Assembly (NCBI GenBank): GCA_035353855.1 | Contig: DAOQAK010000014.1 | Location: 1-64,000, forward strand | From: Bacteroidales bacterium | Lineage (GTDB): Bacteria > Bacteroidota > Bacteroidia > Bacteroidales > CG2-30-32-10 | Length of the DNA: 64,000 bases | Reading direction: 5' to 3' | Shown: positions 53,844 through 63,524 of the stretch, one piece after another | Layout of the letters: every line of letters starts with the position of its first letter | Numbering within the stretch: the stretch's first letter is position 1 | Made by a program: the position numbers and the translations under genes | The notes under the pieces: model-generated | What the model saw: the letters and a program-made list of their open reading frames with translations, nothing else | Told to the model about the DNA's origin: nothing | The model's database searches: none

Positions 53844-54593
53844 TCAGAAAAACTTATTTTTGATTCGCTTGTTCCAGAATATAATAAGTAAGAATCCGAA
53901 TAGCATACCGCCAAGGTGTGCGAAATGAGCTACGTTATCACCACCACTGTTACTTACCCCAAAAAATAATTCCATGGCTCCGTAAAGAATTACAAACCAT
54001 TTGGCTTTAATAGGTATGGCAAAGTAGATATATATTAATGAATTCGGGAACATCATTCCGAATGCAAGCAATAAACCGAATACCGCACCTGATGCACCTA
54101 TGGTAGGTGTATGATATAGTATGTTTAAGTTTGCTGCATCAGGGTTAATGAAATTTTTTCCTTCTTGTAAATATTTATAACCATTCGTTAAAACATCACT
54201 AATTATCTCTGGTGGTAAATTAGCCTGGGCCGTTCTGATTTGAAAATAATTTACGCCCATTTGTATAAGAATAGCTCCCAGTCCTGTAATGAAATAATAA
54301 GTCATAAATCTTTTAGGTCCCCAGTAGTTTTCTAATACATTGCCAAACATCCATAGTGCAAACATGTTGAAAAAAATATGACTGAAATTAGCATGCATGA
54401 ACATGTAGGTAATAAGTTGATAGGGATGGAAAAGGGGAGAACCGAAATAATGCATTCCCATTTTTTCTGTAAGATCAATACCGAATGCAGCGCCAATTCC
54501 AAGCGTAGCAAGGAAAAACAGTGCATTGATAATTAATAGATTTTTAACTACCGGTGGAAGTATCCTGAATCCTGTGGGCTGAAATTGTTGCAT
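53844..54593 (-). CDS. Rhomboid intramembrane serine protease (GASG form)
   Basis: This 249-residue protein has six helices with standard rhomboid motifs. HANFSHIFFNMFALWMFG is present, GASG carries Ser168, and VAHFAHLGGMLFG carries catalytic His226. A soluble insert of about 35 residues lies between helices 3 and 4 (NLPPEIISDVLTNGYKY). It is the second of a mutL-rhomboid-rhomboid operon: mutL ends 10 bases before it and the GASA-type paralogue follows 2 bases after it. Rhomboids cleave single-pass membrane proteins in the lipid phase; substrates are unknown. Confidence 0.93.
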   Translation of the reverse strand: MQQFQPTGFRILPPVVKNLLIINALFFLATLGIGAAFGIDLTEKMGMHYFGSPLFHPYQLITYMFMHANFSHIFFNMFALWMFGNVLENYWGPKRFMTYYFITGLGAILIQMGVNYFQIRTAQANLPPEIISDVLTNGYKYLQEGKNFINPDAANLNILYHTPTIGASGAVFGLLLAFGMMFPNSLIYIYFAIPIKAKWFVILYGAMELFFGVSNSGGDNVAHFAHLGGMLFGFLLIIFWNKRIKNKFF

Positions 54594-54603
54594 AATATTT
54601 TTT

Positions 54604-56454
54604 TTAATGTAGTTTCTTTTCCATTTCAGAAAAAGGGATTATATAAAATGTATTTTTCCCATCGGCAGTTTTATCGGGCGATGGGAAAGCAAAAAGCTGG
54701 TCAATTAAATTTTGCATTTCTTCTTGTTGTAGTATTTTCCCATGCTTTATGGATAAACTTTTTGCGAGAGCTTTAGCAATAAAAATATTTTTTTCATCGG
54801 TCGGAACATTGCCGGTGATTTTATATTGTTCAAGCAAGTTTTCAAGTATTTGTTTCGTGTTGCATTCCTGGAGGTCAGCAGGGATGCCGTTTATAACGTA
54901 TGAACTTGGTCCGAATTCATCAATATCAAAACCAATGGCTTTAATGTCGTGTATGATTTCTTTTATCAGCATTGAATCGGAAGCATTAAATTCAATGACC
55001 TCTGGGAATAGCTGCTGTTGTTTTATTTGAAAGTTGTTATTATTTAAATGTGCAATAAAATGTTCGAATAAGATTTTTTCGTGGGCGTTTTGCTGATCAA
55101 CAATCATGATGCCCGTTTTCAATTGCGTAATAATATACGCTGCATTGACCTGAATGAATTGTTTTCGTTTTACTTCAGGAATGATATTGTTTTTATCAGT
55201 ATCTACGCTATTTTTATCCTCTCTGCTTTTTTCGGAATGATCTATTTTAAGCTGAATATTCTCATCTGTGGGATAAATTTTTTCCCAGTTATCTTTATTC
55301 GTTTTATTGATGAAGCCTGATGAAGAGAATGAAATATCTTTCTTGTTTTTTTCAAAAGGGTTATAATCGGGATTGATTTTAATTGTTGGAGGTTTTACCA
55401 TTTCTCCTTTTTTCAAAGGAAGGATATCAATACTTTTTTCAATATCAAAATCAATGCTGTCGATACTGAATTTCCCGAGCGATTGCTTTGCCGCAGCTTT
55501 TATTATCGCATAAATACTTTTTTCATCAAGGAATTTGATTTCGGTTTTTGTAGGATGAATATTGATGTCGATTTCTTTTGTGTCAATATCGATGAAAAGG
55601 AAATAGGATGGATATGAGTTTTCAGGCAAAAGTTCTTCAAAGGCCGTAACCACAGCATGATTAAGATATGCATTTTTTATAAAACGGTTATTAACAAAGA
55701 AAAACTGTTCTCCCTTGGTTTTTTTTGAATGTTCTGCCTTGCCTACATATCCTGATATTTTACAGATACTGGTTTCGGCATTTACAGCAAGCAAACGTTG
55801 ATTGTAATTGTTGCCAAAAATATTTATTATTCGTTGCATTAGCGAAGAAGCAGGTAGGCGATGCATTTCACTATTGTTATGATACATGTCAAAAGCAATA
55901 TTATGAAAAGGCAGAGCAACTCTATAAAATTCATTAAGGATATGGCTGGTTTCAACAGCATTACTTTTTAGAAAATTTCTCCTGGCCGGAACATTATAAA
56001 AAAGGTTTTTTACTGAAATGCTAGTGCCTTCGCTGCATTGACAGGCTTCCTGGCTGATGACTTCCGAACCTTCAATGAAAATATTCGTTCCTATGTTATC
56101 GTCAATTCTTTTTGTTTTAAGTTCAACCTGTGCAATAGCTGCAATAGAGGCAAGGGCTTCGCCGCGAAATCCCATGGTTCTTATATTAAAAAGATCGGAA
56201 GCATTTTTTATTTTTGAAGTAGCATGACGTTCAAAGCTAAGCCGGGCATCGGTCTCCGACATTCCGCAACCGTTATCATTAATTTGAATCAGTGTTTTTC
56301 CTGCATCTTTTATAATAAGTTTTATTTGCGTAGCGCCGGCATCAATAGCGTTTTCAAGCAATTCTTTAACAGCTGATGCAGGACGTTGAACTACTTCACC
56401 GGCTGCTATCTGGTTTGCAACATTATCGGGCAAAAGATGAATGATGTCAGGCAT
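54604..56454 (-). CDS. mutL: DNA mismatch repair protein MutL
   Basis: This 616-residue protein has the GHKL ATPase domain with VKELLENAIDAG, INDNGCGM, and TMGFRGEALASIAAI. The transducer region has YNVPARRNFLKS and NIHPTKTEIKF. The C-terminal dimerisation region includes IMIVDQQNAHEKILFEHF. In endonuclease-type MutL this site reads DQHAx2Ex4E; here His is Gln and Ala is Asn, so nicking activity may be weak or rely on other residues. The length is typical. It heads an operon with two rhomboid genes. No mutS is in the window. Confidence 0.97.
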   Translation of the reverse strand: MPDIIHLLPDNVANQIAAGEVVQRPASAVKELLENAIDAGATQIKLIIKDAGKTLIQINDNGCGMSETDARLSFERHATSKIKNASDLFNIRTMGFRGEALASIAAIAQVELKTKRIDDNIGTNIFIEGSEVISQEACQCSEGTSISVKNLFYNVPARRNFLKSNAVETSHILNEFYRVALPFHNIAFDMYHNNSEMHRLPASSLMQRIINIFGNNYNQRLLAVNAETSICKISGYVGKAEHSKKTKGEQFFFVNNRFIKNAYLNHAVVTAFEELLPENSYPSYFLFIDIDTKEIDINIHPTKTEIKFLDEKSIYAIIKAAAKQSLGKFSIDSIDFDIEKSIDILPLKKGEMVKPPTIKINPDYNPFEKNKKDISFSSSGFINKTNKDNWEKIYPTDENIQLKIDHSEKSREDKNSVDTDKNNIIPEVKRKQFIQVNAAYIITQLKTGIMIVDQQNAHEKILFEHFIAHLNNNNFQIKQQQLFPEVIEFNASDSMLIKEIIHDIKAIGFDIDEFGPSSYVINGIPADLQECNTKQILENLLEQYKITGNVPTDEKNIFIAKALAKSLSIKHGKILQQEEMQNLIDQLFAFPSPDKTADGKNTFYIIPFSEMEKKLH

Positions 56455-56586
56455 TTAATAAAATTAATGAGTTTACGGTCAAATCAAATATTATTCCCGG
56501 TATTGAAAAATACTTTTTATGCTGTCAAAATTACCGATTATTTTCTGAACTTTGCCTTAAATATTTTAAACAAATAATAACATTCA

Positions 56587-57504
56587 ATGTTTGATGAATT
56601 AACAGATTGTATGCTTTGTCCGCGCGAGTGTCATGCAGACAGGGTTAATGGAAAGCCGGGTTATTGTAAAAGCGATGACGGTAGCAATATTGGTTCAGTA
56701 TGTATACATATGGGTGAAGAACCTGTAATATGCGGGGAAAAAGGAATTTGTAATGTGTTTTTCACACATTGCAATTTACAATGCATATACTGTCAGAATT
56801 TCCAGATAAGCTGTAATTCAATAAACATGGTAGGTACAGGCTTGCAATTCAGCGATGCAATGGATAAAATAATAAAGATACTTGATAAGGGTATAAATTT
56901 ATTGGGATTTGTTTCGCCTTCACATTGTATTCCTCAGATAAAATATATCATTGAAAAATTAAGGAATACAGGAAGAAACCCGGTAATTGTATACAATTCC
57001 AATGCGTATGATAAAGTAGACACTTTAAAAAATATTGAAGAATATGTTGATGTATATTTACCCGATTTTAAATATTCCGATAAACAATTAGCAAAAGAAC
57101 TTTCTGATGTTCCTGATTACCCTGAAAAAGCTATTGCTGCAATAAAAGAAATGGTAAGACAAAAAGGAACATCAATCCGTTTGAATGAGCATAAACAAGT
57201 TGAATCGGGTGTAATAATCAGGCATCTTGTTTTACCCGGGTATGTTGATAACAGTGTAAATGCATTAAAAATATTATCTGAAGAAATATCTCCATTACTT
57301 CATATCTCCCTGATGTCGCAATATTTTCCAACACCTAATGTGAAAAATAATTTGAACCTTGGTAGGAAATTAAATCCTGACGAATACCAAATGGTTGTTG
57401 AAGCACTTGATTTATATGGCTTTCACAGGGGGTGGATTCAGGATATGGAAAGCAGCGAACATTACAAACCTGATTTTGATAATGAGCATCCTTTTAATGA
57501 ATGA
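56587..57504 (+). CDS. PflX-like radical SAM protein
   Basis: This 305-residue protein has an N-terminal cysteine cluster (CMLCPRECHADR and GKPGYC). The radical SAM motif is VFFTHCNLQCIYCQN, the CX3CX2C site for a 4Fe-4S cluster. SPSHCIPQI, a DVYLPDFKYSD segment and the end of the barrel (VLPGYVDNSVNALKIL) follow. This matches the uncharacterised PflX/COG1313 group related to pyruvate-formate-lyase-activating enzymes. No glycyl-radical enzyme gene is adjacent, so the partner is unknown. Confidence 0.88.
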   Translation: MFDELTDCMLCPRECHADRVNGKPGYCKSDDGSNIGSVCIHMGEEPVICGEKGICNVFFTHCNLQCIYCQNFQISCNSINMVGTGLQFSDAMDKIIKILDKGINLLGFVSPSHCIPQIKYIIEKLRNTGRNPVIVYNSNAYDKVDTLKNIEEYVDVYLPDFKYSDKQLAKELSDVPDYPEKAIAAIKEMVRQKGTSIRLNEHKQVESGVIIRHLVLPGYVDNSVNALKILSEEISPLLHISLMSQYFPTPNVKNNLNLGRKLNPDEYQMVVEALDLYGFHRGWIQDMESSEHYKPDFDNEHPFNE

Positions 57505-57525
57505 TAAAATTGCGCTGAATAAGGA

Positions 57526-60500
57526 TTAATGGTTGTAATATATTTTCTTTGCTTCCTTGTATGAAATCTTTTTTCCGCTGTAGTATCCCACTATATAAGC
57601 ATCTTTAAATCCGAGCTTGTTCAGGTTTTCTTTGTGAACGCTAACATCAAGCAGATTATAAAATTTACCACTGCTAATCCTGTATTGATTATTGAATTTT
57701 TCTACAATAAAGTCAGGGTTGGTAATAGTGGTAAATTTAGTTACATCGGGTTTTTTATAAACACCTATCTGAACTGTAAAGAATAAGCCTTTAACAGTAG
57801 CCGGGTCAGTTGTGGTTTTAATGAATTTATTTAAATTTTCCGCTTTAACACTATCGCTTAATACAATTTCTTTAGGTTTATTTTTGTTTTCCGGTTTTGT
57901 TTCATTATTTGTTTTCGTTTCGGTAGCTGGTTTAGTTACTGTATTTGGTTTTACTGCATTGGGCTTAGTTATATTATTTGCATTATTATCCATTACAGAT
58001 GTGTTGATGTTCTGCGTTAATTTATTATTTGAAGGAGCAGTTGTATTCGCGTTTTTAGAAATATTCACAGAAAGGCTTTTAATAACCTGTTCAATTTCTT
58101 TAAGGTCTTTTTTATTTTTAACCCCGGTTTCCTGTATAATCAGGTAAATTAAATTATTGGTACACGAATTAATAAATGCAGAATCAATTTTAGGATTTGT
58201 TGCATTTTCACGTTTTTCTAACTGCTTGGCAATATTTGCAGCTTTATTTGAGCCTATCGTTAATTTGATAGCATCAGCTTTAAGAGAATCGGATTTACTT
58301 AGTATACTTTGTTTTTGAGCAGCATCAGTTATTTTTTTAGAATCATCAATAAGTTTTTTTGAATTGGTTTCTTTTGCTTCAGCCAGTGTTTTATATTTGT
58401 CGGAAATAATAACGGCTATCTTTCTAAGTTTTGCAAGATTATCAAGGTACTGTTGTAAATCTTTTGATTGTATATTGTTTGATTCTGTTTTTGTAGATAC
58501 CACATTTTCTTTAGGTGCATGTATTACATTCGTTGCATTTTCTTTGGTATTATTTTCAATAGGATAATCCTTTTCATCCGAAATAACATCTTTACTATAA
58601 ATTGATTTAAGAATGAAATTCAAATTATAAACCAGGTCTCCATTTTTATAACTTATAATGTCAAACGGGATCATGGAAGGAATAGAAGTTAATTCCAGTT
58701 TATTCATTTGTGTTGTATCAACCTGTGCGATATATGAACCCGGAGGAAATCCGAGGTAGTTGAAATAACCGTCATCTTCTGTAAGTACTGTTTTAAAAAG
58801 GCTTGAATCTTTCTCATTCAGGAAATTTACTTTTATACGGCCTATGCCTTTCTTTGATTTATACTTGTATTGATATACATTTCCAGATACTTCACCATAA
58901 ACGTAAACAGGTATTTCAACTATTTTAAGCTGGTTAGGTTCTGTTTCAATACAAATATTTTTATTTTTCACCTGCCATGAAATATTTTCAAAACTATAGT
59001 TGTCAATTTCAATAAAATATTTTGTGTAAGGCTCTATCTCCAGTATTCGAATGGTTGAGTCTTTTAAATTATTTATTATTCGTCCGCCATTAGCCCTAAC
59101 GTTAAGGTCAGTAACTTTTGGTTCATCCTTATCGTGAATACCATTGCAATTAATATCAAGGAATGCAACAATGACTATTCCGGCTTTACCAACGAAATTA
59201 CGATTACTAAAAATTGGATACTTTATTTTTTTATTATAAACCAAACTTCCATTGGCCGATTGTTGAGTAATAATGGATTTATTGCTTACAGCAGACGTTA
59301 CACCGGTTTCTGCATATGGAAAAACATAACGTATTCCTACTTGAAGATAGCTTAATTTATTACTTATATTTCTTAAGAAAGATATGCTCAGATAATTATT
59401 TTCCAGGAAACGTTTTTCTAAAGTTCCTTTATAAAAAATTATTGAATTATCATTGTAACGATATTCAACCTGTGGAGTAAAAATAAATTTTTTAGGGAGG
59501 TTGAAAGATAAGGATAGGTTGCTGTAGATATAAGGATTCTTGGGCATTGATAGTACTGCATATGTATTCAGGCTAACACTGAATTTTCTAAAAACTGAAG
59601 AAAGAAGTAATTCGGTTGTGGTATAATTTACAGAACTAAATACCATTTGATTAAATGATAGTCTTGAGTATATGCGGAATCGTTTATTTCCTATAGGCAT
59701 TGATATAATTGCCCGGCGTTCCTCTATTTGAGAATAATCTATTGCTTTTTGTCCTTTTTTATATTTGATATAATTTAATTCAAAACGTAATTTGGAACGA
59801 AAATTAAAACTTAGAATATTTTTTGATCTTACTCCGTATGTGTATTCACTTGAGATAAGCAGATCTTTAAATAACCTAATAGACGTATTAAAAAAAGGCA
59901 TTTTTGTACCCGTGGTAACGGAAGAAAGATATTCAAAACCACCTCCAACAGATATACGATTACTTAATCCATAATTTAACGTTAAACGTGAAAATTTGCT
60001 TGTTGAAGTATCTTCAATGATTCCACCGCTAACGGAATATTGTAATGTATGAAGGGGCGTAAAAGAAAAAGGGATAGTTAAGTTTTTTTCGCGTGAGGTT
60101 TCTTCTCCGTAAGGTCCATAAAAGCGTAGTTTAATAGAAGTATTTCCATAAACAAGCGGGATATTAAAAATAAAGAAACCTGAAGCATCTGCTTTGGTAT
60201 AATCTATTAAAACATCGTTAACATAAAGCTCAACCATCCAGTTAGGGTTTGTCTGGTCGCTAAGGATATATGTTCCGTATGAACGGTCATAGGTTGTAGG
60301 TATGTTCGTAAGCTGTAGTCCAATAACCGGTGAGTATATTGTTGAAGTTAACTGAGGGTTAATTCTTCCGATCTGTACTTGTTTAATAATTTTTTTATCG
60401 TTATTGACATAGCGCCATAAGTAGTATTGATGTTTTTCGGAAAAAGGCATATAGTTATAATAATTCATATCTATTTTGGTTTCTCCGCCGGCTATGGTAG

Positions 60501-61206
60501 CTCCTAATGTTAGATTAAGCCGGTTATTGCTCTTCATGTCTGTTTCCTGTTGTGAGATGGCAGCCCAGTCTAATGCACCAAATTTGAAAAACGGGTAATT
60601 GCGTTTAATAGTTGTATCACTTACTATAGTTCCGGAAATTTTATTGATATTTTTACGCATCTGCTCCTGCCTGATTTCCCTGATAATTGGCAGATCAAGT
60701 TTTGTGTTTAATGTAACAGTAAGAGAACGTAAATTAAACGTACATTCCAGCCCGAAAACTTTCCCGAAATAATCTGATTTTAAAAACAGGTTCGTTTCAG
60801 TTAACATAAAATCAGTGGAAGATAAAATAAAAGTTTTACCCTGGTATTTAATTATATTTTGTGCTTTATTAATATTAAACGAATCTTCTTGTGTTAACAA
60901 GTATCCTGTGATTGATTCAAAACCTGGAGTTGGGTTATTTTTTATTTTCAAAAAATTAAAAATATCAACTGCGGGTAAGTATAAAGTAGTTCCACGAATG
61001 ATTACAGGGATTTCGGTACTGCCAACCTGGGGTACGTTGAATGTTACCATTACCTCATCGTATTCAGGTTCTACATCATCAGCAAATATTTTATTTGGAA
61101 ATAGAATGATAAAAAATATAAAAAAGGGTATAAGATATTTTAAAACAATATCATTAAAATATGCTTGGCTTTTATTAATACAATATGATTTTTTGCCTTT
61201 TGTCAT
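57526..61206 (-). CDS. Usher-like outer membrane protein with SPOR-like C-terminus
   Basis: This 1226-residue protein has a signal peptide near residues 20-43 (ending KIFADD). The N-terminal region (45-180) has two copper-amine-oxidase-like beta units (GTTLYLPAVDIFNFLKI, FLKSDYFGKVFGL). It continues into a barrel with usher-type plug features (YGTYILSDQTNPNWMVELYV, then IPLVYGNTSIKLRFYGPYG). After the barrel come an SdrD-B-like module (VIVAFLDINCNGIHDKDEP), a beta domain, and a Lys/Asn/Thr-rich helical spacer (about 870-1140). A SPOR-like end (VQIGVYKKPDVTKF to LNKLGFKDAYIVGYY) closes it. Ushers export and anchor pilus-like polymers; the SPOR-like part would bind peptidoglycan. It is the last gene of an operon with DUF4402 and T9SS-tagged proteins. 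No periplasmic pilus chaperone is seen. Confidence 0.8.
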   Translation of the reverse strand: MTKGKKSYCINKSQAYFNDIVLKYLIPFFIFFIILFPNKIFADDVEPEYDEVMVTFNVPQVGSTEIPVIIRGTTLYLPAVDIFNFLKIKNNPTPGFESITGYLLTQEDSFNINKAQNIIKYQGKTFILSSTDFMLTETNLFLKSDYFGKVFGLECTFNLRSLTVTLNTKLDLPIIREIRQEQMRKNINKISGTIVSDTTIKRNYPFFKFGALDWAAISQQETDMKSNNRLNLTLGATIAGGETKIDMNYYNYMPFSEKHQYYLWRYVNNDKKIIKQVQIGRINPQLTSTIYSPVIGLQLTNIPTTYDRSYGTYILSDQTNPNWMVELYVNDVLIDYTKADASGFFIFNIPLVYGNTSIKLRFYGPYGEETSREKNLTIPFSFTPLHTLQYSVSGGIIEDTSTSKFSRLTLNYGLSNRISVGGGFEYLSSVTTGTKMPFFNTSIRLFKDLLISSEYTYGVRSKNILSFNFRSKLRFELNYIKYKKGQKAIDYSQIEERRAIISMPIGNKRFRIYSRLSFNQMVFSSVNYTTTELLLSSVFRKFSVSLNTYAVLSMPKNPYIYSNLSLSFNLPKKFIFTPQVEYRYNDNSIIFYKGTLEKRFLENNYLSISFLRNISNKLSYLQVGIRYVFPYAETGVTSAVSNKSIITQQSANGSLVYNKKIKYPIFSNRNFVGKAGIVIVAFLDINCNGIHDKDEPKVTDLNVRANGGRIINNLKDSTIRILEIEPYTKYFIEIDNYSFENISWQVKNKNICIETEPNQLKIVEIPVYVYGEVSGNVYQYKYKSKKGIGRIKVNFLNEKDSSLFKTVLTEDDGYFNYLGFPPGSYIAQVDTTQMNKLELTSIPSMIPFDIISYKNGDLVYNLNFILKSIYSKDVISDEKDYPIENNTKENATNVIHAPKENVVSTKTESNNIQSKDLQQYLDNLAKLRKIAVIISDKYKTLAEAKETNSKKLIDDSKKITDAAQKQSILSKSDSLKADAIKLTIGSNKAANIAKQLEKRENATNPKIDSAFINSCTNNLIYLIIQETGVKNKKDLKEIEQVIKSLSVNISKNANTTAPSNNKLTQNINTSVMDNNANNITKPNAVKPNTVTKPATETKTNNETKPENKNKPKEIVLSDSVKAENLNKFIKTTTDPATVKGLFFTVQIGVYKKPDVTKFTTITNPDFIVEKFNNQYRISSGKFYNLLDVSVHKENLNKLGFKDAYIVGYYSGKKISYKEAKKIYYNH

Positions 61207-61230
61207 ATTTCTTCATTGGAGCAAAATTAT

Positions 61231-61764
61231 TTATTCCTGATAAAAGATTACTGAAAATGTACCTATATAGGTTCCTGATGGATTATCTAAATTATTGCCA
61301 ACAGATAAAATCCCACCAATAAAAAATTGTGTTTCTTCTGTTGGAACTACATATGGTGTATTTGGGTAAATGCTATTTAGCTCAAGTTCCATTGAATGCC
61401 CTGTTATTTCATCTACTAATGAGATTTTTGATCCTAATGTAAGATTTATTACTGTGCCTGGGTTTATATCAACTTCAAAAATTGCAGGGTAATATAAATA
61501 TCCCAAATTCAGTAAAATTATGTCACCAGAACTTGAACGCACACCATATGGGTCGATAGTGACTGAGCCTCCAGCAATACCTTGTGCAAATGCACCAAAA
61601 CTCATATCCCTTATTTTAGTTACAATCATAGGTGCAGGAGGATTTTCAGGCTGAGCATAGGAATTTATAAAATCAGTAAATATGAAAATAAAAAACAAAA
61701 TCAAAAAAGGTAATAATTTCTGATTCAATATTTTTTTTGGTATTTCAACTTTATTATTGCTCAT
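61231..61764 (-). CDS. DUF4402 exported protein
   Basis: This 177-residue protein has a signal peptide (about 15-40, PFLILFFIFIFTDFINSYA). The mature part has MSFGAFAQGIAGGSVTIDP and ends SGTYIGTFSVIFY, the marks of DUF4402, a small pilin-like beta domain of unknown function. Its place 24 bases before the usher-like gene and 15 bases after a T9SS cargo gene suggests a secreted structural subunit for the usher-like pore. That link is inference from gene order. Confidence 0.8.
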   Translation of the reverse strand: MSNNKVEIPKKILNQKLLPFLILFFIFIFTDFINSYAQPENPPAPMIVTKIRDMSFGAFAQGIAGGSVTIDPYGVRSSSGDIILLNLGYLYYPAIFEVDINPGTVINLTLGSKISLVDEITGHSMELELNSIYPNTPYVVPTEETQFFIGGILSVGNNLDNPSGTYIGTFSVIFYQE

Positions 61765-61779
61765 TTATATATTTCAAAA

Positions 61780-63504
61780 TTATTTATCACTTATAAATAT
61801 TTTTTTCGAATATTTATATTCTGTAGACTGAAGAGTTATAATATATACACCACGATTTATATTCACATCTATCTCATGATAACCATTTCCATTAAGCTCT
61901 TCTTTATATACTGTTTGTCCTAATAAATTACTTACTAACAGATTTCCTGTTTCATTATTTTGTAAATTCAGGTAAACAAATAATTTATTATTGTTGCCAT
62001 ACGCAAAGAATTTTTCATCAGTAGTTGGAAAATATTGCAGGTCTTTTTTACTGAATACTATATAAAAGCGATTTTCATATTCACCGCCTTTTAAATATAA
62101 GTGGCATTCCTGCTCATCATGTAAATTATAATACCCGGTTTTTGTGTCGTATAGATAAACGTGAATATCCGATGGCATTTCATAAATATCTTTTGCTTTA
62201 AATAAAACCCATCCGTCACTTTCAGTCGTAATGCCAAGTGGTACGGTAGTTAAAGAATCAGCAGGGTAGGGCATTGAACAGATGCTTAACTGTGCTGCGT
62301 CAGGTGTTGCAACATACAGGTTCGGAATAAGATCATCGCTGTTAAATATTTTTAAAGCATCATAATCTTTTTCAAAATTCATTGAAGCCGAATTGTTAAA
62401 ATAAATAACAACAGGATCAGTATATGAAGCATTATCTTTAAAGTATGCTATTAGCCTAAGCAGAGGAATATCTTGTTTTAATTCTTTTTTATGAAAACTT
62501 GGTGCAAGGTCATTTATTCTTACTTCGTTTGAAAATCCAAGAGTTGCCGAAACAGGAAAGGTACCATTGCTTACATGAACAAATACTCCCTGCATTGAAG
62601 GAATAATACTATTTACAATTCCGTCGCTCGAAACGCCATTGATATATGTACTATATGTTCCTTTATATTGGTTAGTAGTTCCTGCATTAAAAAAATATAA
62701 AGCATCATCAATATTTGTTTTGGTCCAGCCGGAAGATGCATCCCAGTCAATAGGAGAGGGGTATGGATTGCCAACTAAATTAAAACCTTTCGTGTAGGTT
62801 TTATTATTATTGTATAGCGTGGTTTGCAGATCACCATTATTCACTTCACCTTTAATATCAAATGTTACAGGTGATGATACCGCGCCAAAATTTACAGAAT
62901 AACCTTCCATCGGATTAAGAATACCAGATGTATTTATATAGCTTATCCATCCGGAATTTATCTGACTTTCATCATAACGATATAAGGTAGCAAAAGAAAC
63001 TCCTAAATCGATATCATCTGAAAGTTCATTTACAGTTGCCGATTGGAAAGGTGAACTTAAATATTTATATCCAAAACCTGATGCAAGATAGCGTTGCATG
63101 ATGATATTTCCCAACACATCTCCACTTCCGCTTCCATCAATCATCGCCGTTTTTGATGCAGTTGAAAGCAGGGTAATGTTCCCATCGGCATTCAATGTTC
63201 CGTTGCTAAGAAGAATCCCTTTTACAGAATGTCCTGAAGTAGTTACTGTTGTTGTACTTCCTGAAGACACCGTAATATTATTGAAAGAAGTTGATGATGT
63301 TCCGTCAATTTCCTGTGTATTGCCTGAAAAAACAACAGTACCGGTATTATCGGTATAAGTACCATCATTAATAAAATTACCTTTTGAAATGAAATTATTT
63401 GTATTCACAATAGTTACTCCGGAATTAATAATAGTATTTTGCCCGAATGAAAATCCTGGTAATATGTATAAAAACAGATAATATATTTTTAATTTTATTT
63501 TCAC
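61780..63504 (-). CDS. T9SS-sorted surface protein
   Basis: This 574-residue protein starts at a GTG and has a signal peptide ending PGFSFGQ. Residues about 22-110 are a Gly/Thr/Ser-rich repetitive beta region (NTIINSGVTIVNTNNFISKG, GTSSTSFNNITVSSGS) like adhesin passengers. A larger domain of a type found in Bacteroidota surface proteins follows (KYLSSPFQSATVNELSDD, GYSVNFGAVSS). The last 75 residues are a type A sorting domain (LLVSNLLGQTVYKEEL, INRGVYIITLQS, KKIFISD). It sits between the fibre-like gene (20 bases upstream) and the DUF4402 gene (15 bases downstream). Confidence 0.85.
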   Translation of the reverse strand: MKIKLKIYYLFLYILPGFSFGQNTIINSGVTIVNTNNFISKGNFINDGTYTDNTGTVVFSGNTQEIDGTSSTSFNNITVSSGSTTTVTTSGHSVKGILLSNGTLNADGNITLLSTASKTAMIDGSGSGDVLGNIIMQRYLASGFGYKYLSSPFQSATVNELSDDIDLGVSFATLYRYDESQINSGWISYINTSGILNPMEGYSVNFGAVSSPVTFDIKGEVNNGDLQTTLYNNNKTYTKGFNLVGNPYPSPIDWDASSGWTKTNIDDALYFFNAGTTNQYKGTYSTYINGVSSDGIVNSIIPSMQGVFVHVSNGTFPVSATLGFSNEVRINDLAPSFHKKELKQDIPLLRLIAYFKDNASYTDPVVIYFNNSASMNFEKDYDALKIFNSDDLIPNLYVATPDAAQLSICSMPYPADSLTTVPLGITTESDGWVLFKAKDIYEMPSDIHVYLYDTKTGYYNLHDEQECHLYLKGGEYENRFYIVFSKKDLQYFPTTDEKFFAYGNNNKLFVYLNLQNNETGNLLVSNLLGQTVYKEELNGNGYHEIDVNINRGVYIITLQSTEYKYSKKIFISDK

Positions 63505-63524
63505 AATTTTTATATAATAAATTA

